From: Pseudomonadaceae bacterium
GTDB lineage: Bacteria > Pseudomonadota > Alphaproteobacteria > UBA2136 > UBA6156
Direction: 5' to 3'
Assembly (NCBI GenBank): GCA_947464215.1
Contig: CANHVX010000045.1
Coordinates: 1 to 7,157 of the forward strand
Length of the DNA stretch: 7,157 nt
Below are positions 1-4,966 of this stretch, one piece after another (the first letter of the stretch is position 1; each line of letters starts with the position of its first letter). Under the pieces are notes generated by a model. It was given only the letters and a program-made list of their open reading frames with translations. It ran no database searches and was not told the DNA's origin. Both the position numbers and the translations under genes were made by a program.

Positions 1-106
1 ATAGGGGAGAAGACGCATGGCGGCAAACGTCATCAACTTTGAGCCAGCGGCTGTGAAGGTGACCCACCTTTCTGCCCGAGACAAACACACCAAGGAGGGA
101 ACAAAC

Positions 107-1186
107 ATGCCAAATCTGATGGAAGAACGCATTGGCTACAAACCATTTGGCTACCCATGGGCCTATGAAGCCTGGCTGATGCAGCAGCGCATCCACTGGC
201 TGCCCGAAGAAGTGCCGATGGCCGACGATGTGAAAGACTGGAGCACCAAGCTCAACCCTGCGGAAAAAAACCTGCTGACGCAAATCTTCCGCTTCTTCAC
301 CCAGAGCGACGTGGAAGTGAACAACTGCTACAACCGCCACTACATGCAGGTGTTCAAGCCCACCGAAGTGTTGATGATGCTGGGCAGCTTTTCCAACATG
401 GAAACCGTGCACGTGGCCGCCTATAGCCACCTTCTGGATACCATTGGCATGCCGGAAGTAGAGTATTCGGCCTTTATGGAATACTCGGCCATGAAGGACA
501 AATATGACTACATGCACGGCTTTGACATGAAGAACAAACACAACATCGCCATGACGATGGCCGTGTTTGGTGGCTTCACGGAAGGGCTTGCGCTGTTTGC
601 CAGCTTTGCCATGCTGATGAACTTCCCGCGCTTCAACAAAATGAAGGGCATGGGCCAGATTGTAACCTGGAGCGTGCGCGATGAAACGTTGCACTGCCAG
701 TGCGTGATTAAGCTCTTCAACACCTTTGTGCAAGAAAACCCCGAAATTTGGGGCGATGCGCTGAAGAATGACATCACGGACGCCTGCAAGAAGATTGTGG
801 GGATGGAAGACAAATTCATCGACCTCGCGTTTGAAATGGGCCCCGTGGAAGGCATGACCGCTGATGATGTGAAAGGCTATATCCGTTATATCGCCGACCG
901 CCGCCTGCGCAGCCTGAACATTGAACCCGTTTACGGCACAGAGAAAAACCCTCTGCCGTGGATGGACCTGATGCTCAATGCCGACGAGCACGCCAACTTC
1001 TTTGAACAGCGCGCCACGGAATACGCCAAAGCCAGCACCCGCGGCGGTTGGGACGAAGCCTTTGATGCCATGCTGGAAAGCAGCAGCATTGAAACCGCCC
1101 ACAGCCCCGTGAACATGGAAGACTGGGACAAGAGCAAACTGGCCAATGTGTTCAAGCCGCTGCAAGAACAATTCGGCCGCGGTTAA
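107..1186 (+). CDS. nrdB: Ribonucleotide reductase class I, beta (R2) subunit NrdB
   Basis: Small subunit of class I ribonucleotide reductase, which houses the diiron/tyrosyl-radical cofactor and passes the radical to NrdA for NDP-to-dNDP reduction in the cytosol. Counting from the ATG at 107 (359 aa), the metal ligands are visible: D68, E99, H102, E159, E193 and H196, the radical tyrosine Y106 (E-T-V-H-V-A-A-Y) and W31 (HWLPEEV), matching E. coli D84/E115/H118/E204/E238/H241, Y122 and W48. Start choice: ATG 107 has a near-perfect AAGGAGGG seven bases upstream and gives an N-terminus typical of the family (YKPFGYPWAYEAW begins at residue 11). An in-frame ATG at 17, preceded by GGAG, would add 30 residues and cannot be excluded. 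The last 53 residues contain no tyrosine, which is odd because E. coli uses a tail tyrosine for radical transfer. nrdA is not in the window. Family very sure; start less so. Confidence 0.96.
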   Translation: MPNLMEERIGYKPFGYPWAYEAWLMQQRIHWLPEEVPMADDVKDWSTKLNPAEKNLLTQIFRFFTQSDVEVNNCYNRHYMQVFKPTEVLMMLGSFSNMETVHVAAYSHLLDTIGMPEVEYSAFMEYSAMKDKYDYMHGFDMKNKHNIAMTMAVFGGFTEGLALFASFAMLMNFPRFNKMKGMGQIVTWSVRDETLHCQCVIKLFNTFVQENPEIWGDALKNDITDACKKIVGMEDKFIDLAFEMGPVEGMTADDVKGYIRYIADRRLRSLNIEPVYGTEKNPLPWMDLMLNADEHANFFEQRATEYAKASTRGGWDEAFDAMLESSSIETAHSPVNMEDWDKSKLANVFKPLQEQFGRG

Positions 1187-1205
1187 GCACACACCCCACC
1201 CCCTT

Positions 1206-1227
1206 AAGGCCCCGCATGGGGCCTTTT
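1206..1227 (+). terminator. Intrinsic terminator after nrdB
   Basis: A perfect 8-bp stem (AAGGCCCC / GGGGCCTT) with a GCAT tetraloop ends in TTTT, 20 bases after the nrdB stop codon. It separates nrdB from nhaA, whose own promoter-like element begins two bases later. The T-run is short (four). Confidence 0.8.
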
Positions 1228-1229
1228 GG

Positions 1230-1258
1230 TTGGCATGGAGCCACGGTTGCTCTAGGCT
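1230..1258 (+). promoter_or_regulatory. Putative nhaA promoter
   Basis: TTGGCA (1230-1235), a 17-bp spacer and TAGGCT (1253-1258) resemble a housekeeping promoter; the -35 matches 5 of 6 consensus positions, the -10 only 3 of 6 but with the key T, A and final T. The hexamer ends six bases before ATG 1265, so the expected transcription start is at or next to the start codon. Inferred by eye only. Confidence 0.35.
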
Positions 1259-1264
1259 GTGCTT

Positions 1265-2488
1265 ATGGTTATTGCGGCCCTTCAGAAATTCCTGGCCATG
1301 GAGCGCGCCAGCAGCTGGTTGCTGATTGGCGCGGCTGTGCTGGCGTTGGTTCTTACCAACTCGGCGGTGGGAGACCTCTGGCTGAGTTTCTGGAAAACCT
1401 CTACCCCCCTTCACCTGCCCACCGGCTTTGCCACGCTTGCGCTGCCCAATTATCTGGGCGCGTGGGTGAAAGACGGGCTGATGAGTATCTTCTTTGTGTT
1501 GGTGGGGCTGGAGATGAAGCGTGAGCTGGTGCTGGGGCACCTCCGCCAACGCGCGCAAGCCCTGTTGCCGCTGCTGGCGGCCATTGGCGGCATGGCCGTG
1601 CCTGCTGCCATTTATGCCGCCTTCAATGCCCATAACCCCGCCACGGCCCATGGGTGGGCTATCCCCTGTGCCACCGACATTGCGTTTGCGCTGGGGGTGC
1701 TGGGCCTGCTTGGCAACCGCGTGCCGCCTGCGTTGAAAGTGCTGCTGCTGGCCATTGCCATTTTTGATGACCTTGGCGCCATTCTGATTATTGCGTTGTT
1801 CTATACGGGTGCCGAAGCCCCCGTGCAGCCCCTGTGGCTGATGATGGCGGCAGGGTTTTTGCTGCTCTGGCGCGCCGCCTGGCAAGACCGTGGCACCCCA
1901 CGCGCGCCATGGCCGCTGCGCCTGTTGCTGGGCCTTGGCGTATGGCTGGCCATGCTGCCCAGCGGTATCCACCCCAGTGTGGGGGCCGTGGCGCTGGCCC
2001 TGCTGGTGCCCGTGCATAACCACCACCGCCCCACCAAAGACAGCCCGCTGATTGCCCTAGAACACCGTTTGCACCCATGGGTGGCGTTTGGCATCATGCC
2101 CCTGTTTGCCCTTGCCAATGCAGGCATCCCTTTTGCAGATGTGGCAAGCGCGGGGGCAGATTCGGCCGTGCTGTGGGGGGTGGCGCTGGGCTTGCTGATC
2201 GGGAAGCCGATTGGTATTGCCGGAACCATCTTTCTTGCAGACATATCCGGCATTGCACGGCGCCCCAGCGGTATCAGCTGGCCTATGATTGTGGGCATGG
2301 GCTTGATTGCCGGCATCGGCTTCACCATGAGCCTGTTTGTGACCATGCTCGCCTTCCCGGTGGGCGATGCCGCCGACATTGGGGCCGCCAAAGCGGGGGT
2401 TTTGGTGGGAAGTATTCTTGCTTCGGCGTTTGGGCTGGCGCTGTTGGCCCGTGTGCTGCCCTTTACACACCAAAAAAGCCGACCCTAA
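1265..2488 (+). CDS. nhaA: Na+/H+ antiporter NhaA
   Basis: Inner-membrane antiporter that exports Na+ (or Li+) in exchange for H+ and helps control internal pH and sodium. The protein (407 aa from ATG 1265) aligns with E. coli NhaA nearly end to end: the pH-sensing segment LVGLEMKREL (about 80-88), D138 in ATDIAFALGVL (E. coli D133), the ion-binding pair D168-D169 in IFDDLGAI (D163/D164), H236 in SGIHPS (H225) and K314 in LLIGKPIGI (K300). About 12 hydrophobic segments are visible, and the length is usual for the family. Start: GTG 1259 is two codons upstream, but ATG 1265 follows AGG by eight bases and fits the E. coli N-terminus. No strong Shine-Dalgarno is present, which together with the promoter position suggests a leaderless mRNA. 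It stands alone between two terminators, so it is probably monocistronic. Confidence 0.97.
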   Translation: MVIAALQKFLAMERASSWLLIGAAVLALVLTNSAVGDLWLSFWKTSTPLHLPTGFATLALPNYLGAWVKDGLMSIFFVLVGLEMKRELVLGHLRQRAQALLPLLAAIGGMAVPAAIYAAFNAHNPATAHGWAIPCATDIAFALGVLGLLGNRVPPALKVLLLAIAIFDDLGAILIIALFYTGAEAPVQPLWLMMAAGFLLLWRAAWQDRGTPRAPWPLRLLLGLGVWLAMLPSGIHPSVGAVALALLVPVHNHHRPTKDSPLIALEHRLHPWVAFGIMPLFALANAGIPFADVASAGADSAVLWGVALGLLIGKPIGIAGTIFLADISGIARRPSGISWPMIVGMGLIAGIGFTMSLFVTMLAFPVGDAADIGAAKAGVLVGSILASAFGLALLARVLPFTHQKSRP

Positions 2489-2504
2489 CCAGGGCCAGCT
2501 TTTT
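2473..2504. terminator. Probable bidirectional terminator between nhaA and the receiver-like gene
   Basis: AAAAAGC (2473-2479) pairs with GCTTTTT (2498-2504) and an inner CCCT/AGGG (2483-2486 with 2491-2494) closes an AACC loop, leaving a small internal loop. A/T tracts lie on both outer sides, so it could work for both converging genes. It overlaps the nhaA stop codon. The interrupted stem makes this less certain than the other terminators. Confidence 0.5.
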
Positions 2505-2519
2505 CAGGATTCTTCGTGA

Positions 2520-3011
2520 TCAGATCCACAGGGTTGTGGTTGGTGTCGGCCGGGGCCGATGCGGTGTGAACAGTTGCTTCAAGGCTTCCAGCAATAACGG
2601 AACAATATCTTCCGCCGTTTTGGGGTAATGCAGCGCCCGGCTGGCACCGGCCGCCAAGGCGCTGGGGTTATCGCGCGTGTCGGAGGGGTGTTCCAACAAC
2701 ACCAGCACCCGGCTATGCGCCAAGATTGCATGCAGCGTAAGAAGCCGCGTCAGCATGAGGCCATCGAGCCAATGCCGCCCACGCATACGCGGTGTGCGCA
2801 CGTGGATAAGGATCAGATCATAGGCCACTGGCGCATGGTGCATCAGGCTGAGTGTTTCGCGGTAGTCGTCGGTGTGCACCACGCGCCAGAGCGGGCGCAT
2901 CTGTTGCAACTGCATGGCTACGGCTGAGGTGAGAGGATCGACAAACAAGACACGGGGTTCGGCACGCGAATGCACGCTATAAGAGGACCTATGCGGCACT
3001 TCCTTGGGCAT
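2520..3011 (-). CDS. Degenerate receiver-domain (pseudo-response-regulator) protein
   Basis: A 163-residue protein whose alternating pattern fits a stand-alone CheY-like receiver: beta1 RVLFVDP (20-26), beta2 WRVVHTDD (42-49), beta3 YDLILIHVRTP (64-74), beta4 RVLVLLEH (101-108), beta5 ALHYPK (126-131) and a final helix (about 132-147). The phospho-acceptor Asp is replaced by His70 (LILIHVRTPRMRG aligns with the usual L-L-D-x-x-M-P-x-M-x-G), the acidic pair is reduced to D25-P26, and the Thr/Ser switch position is Leu. K131 may stand for the conserved Lys but order is P-K instead of K-P. So it is probably not phosphorylated in the normal way. No output domain; a basic, proline/threonine-rich tail of about 15 residues follows. 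Start: ATG 3011 has GGAG seven bases upstream and lies downstream of a good promoter; starts at 3047 or 3068 would lie in or before the promoter. Function and partner unknown. Confidence 0.72.
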   Translation of the reverse strand: MPKEVPHRSSYSVHSRAEPRVLFVDPLTSAVAMQLQQMRPLWRVVHTDDYRETLSLMHHAPVAYDLILIHVRTPRMRGRHWLDGLMLTRLLTLHAILAHSRVLVLLEHPSDTRDNPSALAAGASRALHYPKTAEDIVPLLLEALKQLFTPHRPRPTPTTTLWI

Positions 3012-3045
3012 GGGCATACTCCATGAAACGGGAGGTAACCCGCCC

Positions 3046-3073
3046 ATGTTAGCCAATTGCTTGCCCACGTCAA
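3046..3073 (-). promoter_or_regulatory. Putative promoter of the receiver-like gene
   Basis: On the minus strand, TTGACG (3073-3068), a 16-bp spacer and TAACAT (3051-3046, within GCTAACAT) resemble an alphaproteobacterial housekeeping promoter. Transcription would begin near 3039, leaving a leader of about 28 bases containing the GGAG before ATG 3011. It interdigitates with the divergent trmD promoter. Confidence 0.5.
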
Positions 3074-3089
3074 CCGCTTAGGCTATGAA
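3061..3089 (+). promoter_or_regulatory. Putative trmD promoter
   Basis: TTGCCC (3061-3066), a 17-bp spacer and TATGAA (3084-3089, within GCTATGAA). The hexamer ends six bases before ATG 3096, so the transcript should start at the start codon. Its -35 lies in the spacer of the divergent promoter and vice versa. The match is moderate (-35 4 of 6, -10 4 of 6). Confidence 0.4.
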
Positions 3090-3095
3090 AACCCT

Positions 3096-3785
3096 ATGAC
3101 CTTCCATGTTCATATCTTAACGCTCTTCCCGCAGGCCTTCCCCGGACTGCTGGGCCATAGTGTGGTGGGGCGCGCGCACGACAAAGGCCTGTGGCAGCTG
3201 GGCGTGACCAATATCCGTGATTTTGCCACCGATAAACACCGCACCGTGGACGACACCCCCTATGGCGGTGGCGCCGGTATGGTGCTGAAGCCCGACGTGG
3301 TTGCCGCCGCCCTACGTGCCGCCAAAGCGGCCCATGGCGGTGGCCATGTGGTTTTTCTGGGGCCTGCCGGCAAACGCTTTGTGCAGACCGACGCGCGACG
3401 TTTAGCGGCCCTGGAGGCGCCTCTTATCCTGCTCTGTGGGCATTATGAAGGCATTGACCAGCGCGTGCTGGATGCGGAGGTGGATGAAACCCTCTCGGTG
3501 GGCGATTTTGTGCTTTCGGGTGGAGAACCCGCCGCCATGGTGATGGTGGATGCCATTGTGCGCCTGCGGCCCGGCGTGCTGGGCGCCGATGCCAGCTTGC
3601 ACGAGGAAAGTTTTGATATCGCCGATGAACAGGGCAACCCCTTGGTGGAATACCCGCATTTTACCCGCCCTGCCACCTGGGAAGGGCACGAGGTGCCCCC
3701 GGTGCTGCAAAACGGGAACCATGCCGAGATTGCCGCATGGCGGCTTATGCAGGCCAAAGCTCGCACCGCCAAGCTGAAACCCTAA
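3096..3785 (+). CDS. trmD: tRNA (guanine-N1)-methyltransferase TrmD
   Basis: Methylates N1 of G37 next to the anticodon of certain tRNAs (Leu, Pro and one Arg species) with S-adenosylmethionine, preventing +1 frameshifts; a knotted SPOUT-fold homodimer in the cytosol. In the 229-aa product the signatures are HRTVDDTPYGGGAGM (48-62), the knot loops LGP (88-90), LCGHYEGID (113-121) and SVGDFVLSGGE (134-144), catalytic R156 (E. coli R154) and the C-terminal TRPATWEGHEVPPVLQNGNH (190-209). The position of the E. coli general base D169 is Glu (E171), and the following flexible loop is a few residues longer. Start ATG 3096 matches the family N-terminus (FHVHILTLFP); reading upstream to TTG 3057 would add 13 unrelated residues. 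No Shine-Dalgarno is visible. The gene is alone: rpsP, rimM and rplS, its usual partners, are not adjacent. Confidence 0.96.
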   Translation: MTFHVHILTLFPQAFPGLLGHSVVGRAHDKGLWQLGVTNIRDFATDKHRTVDDTPYGGGAGMVLKPDVVAAALRAAKAAHGGGHVVFLGPAGKRFVQTDARRLAALEAPLILLCGHYEGIDQRVLDAEVDETLSVGDFVLSGGEPAAMVMVDAIVRLRPGVLGADASLHEESFDIADEQGNPLVEYPHFTRPATWEGHEVPPVLQNGNHAEIAAWRLMQAKARTAKLKP

Positions 3786-3796
3786 CCCACCACTGC

Positions 3797-3826
3797 AAAA
3801 AAACCGCCCACAAAGGGCGGTTTTTT
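3797..3826. terminator. Bidirectional intrinsic terminator between trmD and rpmE
   Basis: CCGCCC / GGGCGG with an ACAAA loop is flanked by seven A on the left and six T on the right, so each strand reads a GC stem followed by a U-run. It lies 12 bases after the trmD stop and 15 bases after the end of rpmE on the opposite strand, and should end both converging transcripts. Confidence 0.92.
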
Positions 3827-3840
3827 GTAGAAGAAAAGCC

Positions 3841-4059
3841 TTACGCTTTGGCAGGGCCATACTTCTTCATGAATTTTTCTACACGGCCCATGCTGTCGAT
3901 GTTGCGACGCTCGCCTGTGTAGGCAGGGTGATTGTTAGAATCGATCACCAGCTGAACCTTGTCGCTTTCCGCGCCATACGTGGTGCGGGTTTGGTATGTT
4001 TCCCCCGTGGTCATTTGCACGGTGACCATGTGATAGGGCGGGTGAATATCTTTTTTCAT
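3841..4059 (-). CDS. rpmE: Large ribosomal subunit protein bL31
   Basis: A 72-residue ribosomal protein of the large subunit that helps bridge it to the small subunit. It opens with the hallmark MKKDIHPPY and ends with NIDSMGRVEKFMKKYG, matching the family's G-R-V-x-x-F-x-K-K-Y; HPAYTGE (44-50) corresponds to HPFFTGK of E. coli. There is no cysteine at all, so this is the zinc-independent (C-minus) form; such cysteine-free versions are usual in alphaproteobacteria. It follows atpF on the same strand with a 68-base gap that holds its own promoter, and meets trmD at a shared terminator. The Shine-Dalgarno before ATG 4059 is poor (only a loose GCAAG). Confidence 0.96.
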   Translation of the reverse strand: MKKDIHPPYHMVTVQMTTGETYQTRTTYGAESDKVQLVIDSNNHPAYTGERRNIDSMGRVEKFMKKYGPAKA

Positions 4060-4085
4060 CGCAACTTGCTTTCGTCTCTGGGCGG

Positions 4086-4114
4086 GGTATAGGCATAAAA
4101 CAGGGCCCCGTCAA
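4086..4114 (-). promoter_or_regulatory. Putative rpmE promoter
   Basis: On the minus strand, TTGACG (4114-4109), a 17-bp spacer and TATACC (4091-4086). Among the promoter-like elements here this is one of the best. Transcription would start near 4079, about 20 bases before ATG 4059. The -35 overlaps the 3' arm of the hairpin that follows atpF. Confidence 0.55.
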
Positions 4115-4129
4115 GGGGTTTTCCCCCTT
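4113..4129 (-). terminator. Hairpin directly after atpF, possible weak terminator
   Basis: Read on the minus strand, AAGGGG and CCCCTT form a 6-bp stem around GAAAA, overlapping the atpF stop codon. No U-run follows, so it may mark a processed or Rho-dependent 3' end of the atp mRNA more than an intrinsic terminator. Confidence 0.35.
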
Positions 4130-4622
4130 AATTCAGGCCGTTGGCTAAGGCCTCGTCGGTTAATTTGGCGGCCAATTTGGCGTCTACGCTGCTTTTCAGG
4201 AGCTTTTCAGCCACTTGCACAGCCACTTCGGCCACCTCGGCACGGACACTGCGGAGCGCTTCCGTGCGGGCATATTCGATTTGCTTACGCGCATCTTCGG
4301 CCTTACGTGCCAGCTCTTCTTCCATCTGCGTCACGCGTTCCTTCACCAACGCCTCGGCTTCGGCGCGGGCCTTGCTGATGAGCTCGGCAGATTCCTTACG
4401 CGATTCGGCCAACTTCTTCGCATATTCAGATGCTTGCTCTTCAGCACCGGCTTTAGCAGCGGCGGCGGCGTCGAGGTCGGCGGCGATACGTGCCGCCCGG
4501 GCATCGAGCGTGGCCAAGACGGCCGGCACCACCACACGCGCCATCACCACCAGAAGAATCAGGAACGCGGCTGCGGTCCAGAAATACTGGCTTTGTAGAT
4601 AGGTGAGAACAAACAGTTCCAT
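4128..4622 (-). CDS. atpF: ATP synthase F0 subunit b
   Basis: Peripheral-stalk subunit of ATP synthase that ties F1 to subunit a as a stator. The 164-aa product has one N-terminal membrane segment (about 13-35, FWTAAAFLILLVVMARVVVP) and then a long charged, alanine-rich helix (about 40-140) expected to form the dimeric coiled coil, including AELISKARAEAEALV (79-93) and a C-terminal VRAEVAEVAVQVAEKLL (126-142) that resembles the delta-binding end of b. Start ATG 4622 is preferred over TTG 4628 two codons upstream. It follows atpE by 28 bases, and its AAGG ribosome-binding sequence is inside a hairpin. Only this one b-type gene is present where alphaproteobacteria usually have a b'/b pair; the N-terminal part looks a little b'-like, the C-terminal part b-like, by eye. 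Confidence 0.93.
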   Translation of the reverse strand: MELFVLTYLQSQYFWTAAAFLILLVVMARVVVPAVLATLDARAARIAADLDAAAAAKAGAEEQASEYAKKLAESRKESAELISKARAEAEALVKERVTQMEEELARKAEDARKQIEYARTEALRSVRAEVAEVAVQVAEKLLKSSVDAKLAAKLTDEALANGLN

Positions 4623-4633
4623 AGGCAAAAATT

Positions 4634-4650
4634 ACCTTGTTTTACAAGGT
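4634..4650 (-). promoter_or_regulatory. Hairpin covering the atpF ribosome-binding site
   Basis: ACCTTGT and ACAAGGT form a perfect 7-bp stem with an AAA loop in the atpE-atpF gap, starting right after the atpE stop codon. The 3' arm contains the only Shine-Dalgarno-like AAGG before atpF. AATTTTT follows on the minus strand, so partial termination is also possible. Confidence 0.5.
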
Positions 4651-4896
4651 TTAAAGCACGAACAGAATCATGGCGGCGATCACGAACGCAAACAGGGCGA
4701 TCGCTTCAACCAGCGCCATACCAATGAACAAGTATGTTTTCAGGCTGCCTTCGGCACTTGGCTGACGGCCCACGGCTTCAAAAAACTTACCGAATACCAT
4801 GCCAAGACCAATACCTGCGCCAATCATCCCGCAGGCGGCAATACCCGCGCCAATGGCTTTGAGCATGGTGAGGTCGGTTGCGGTGTGTGGTTCCAT
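4651..4896 (-). CDS. atpE: ATP synthase F0 subunit c
   Basis: Proteolipid that forms the rotating c-ring of F0. The product is an 81-residue helical hairpin: helix 1 with the glycine repeat GAGIGLG (26-32), the polar loop R44-Q45-P46, and helix 2 with the ion-binding carboxylate E64 in IGMALVEAIALF. The Gln and Ser/Thr residues that mark Na+-binding c subunits are missing (Leu and Ala instead), so protons are the expected ion. At 81 aa it is slightly longer than the roughly 75 aa common in the class, because of about ten extra N-terminal residues. An in-frame ATG at 4905 gives 84 aa; the tandem AAGGA-AAAGG ahead of it suits either start, with 4896 better spaced. Unlike atpB and atpF, its ribosome-binding site is not in an obvious hairpin, fitting the need for many c copies. 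Confidence 0.95.
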   Translation of the reverse strand: MEPHTATDLTMLKAIGAGIAACGMIGAGIGLGMVFGKFFEAVGRQPSAEGSLKTYLFIGMALVEAIALFAFVIAAMILFVL

Positions 4897-4937
4897 AATG
4901 ATCATCCTTTTCCTTAGATTTTGGCGTTAATAATTGG

Positions 4938-4966
4938 CTTGTAGCAAATGCTTAGTGCCCGTGCAA
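4938..4966 (-). promoter_or_regulatory. Putative internal promoter before atpE
   Basis: On the minus strand, TTGCAC (4966-4961), a 17-bp spacer and TACAAG (4943-4938). The -10 lies in the 10-mer TTGCTACAAG, found again at the same place in the element before atpB. It spans the end of atpB. A start near 4931 would leave a leader of roughly 26-35 bases containing the atpE Shine-Dalgarno. Confidence 0.4.

Noticed and set aside
1801..2391. Long open frame (196 codons) on the minus strand inside nhaA, plus others at 1788-2078 and 2057-2473
   Set aside because: They lie opposite a clearly conserved antiporter gene, show Pro/Arg/His-rich composition without domains, and are typical of GC-rich antisense frames.
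2077..2927. Two plus-strand frames spanning the end of nhaA and the receiver-like gene (2077-2628 and 2628-2927)
   Set aside because: They conflict with nhaA and with the receiver-fold gene, and neither product resembles a known protein.
3085..3099. Four-codon open frame (M-K-T-L) whose TGA overlaps the trmD ATG as ATGA; its last codon, CTA, is read by a Leu tRNA that TrmD itself modifies
   Set aside because: An attractive autoregulatory idea, but there is no Shine-Dalgarno and the predicted transcription start lies at 3096, downstream of this frame. It would revive only if a transcript start before 3085 is shown.
4141..4602. 153-codon plus-strand frame opposite atpF
   Set aside because: Its Ala/Ser/Arg-rich sequence is the mirror of the alanine/glutamate-rich coiled coil of subunit b; no independent domain or ribosome-binding site.
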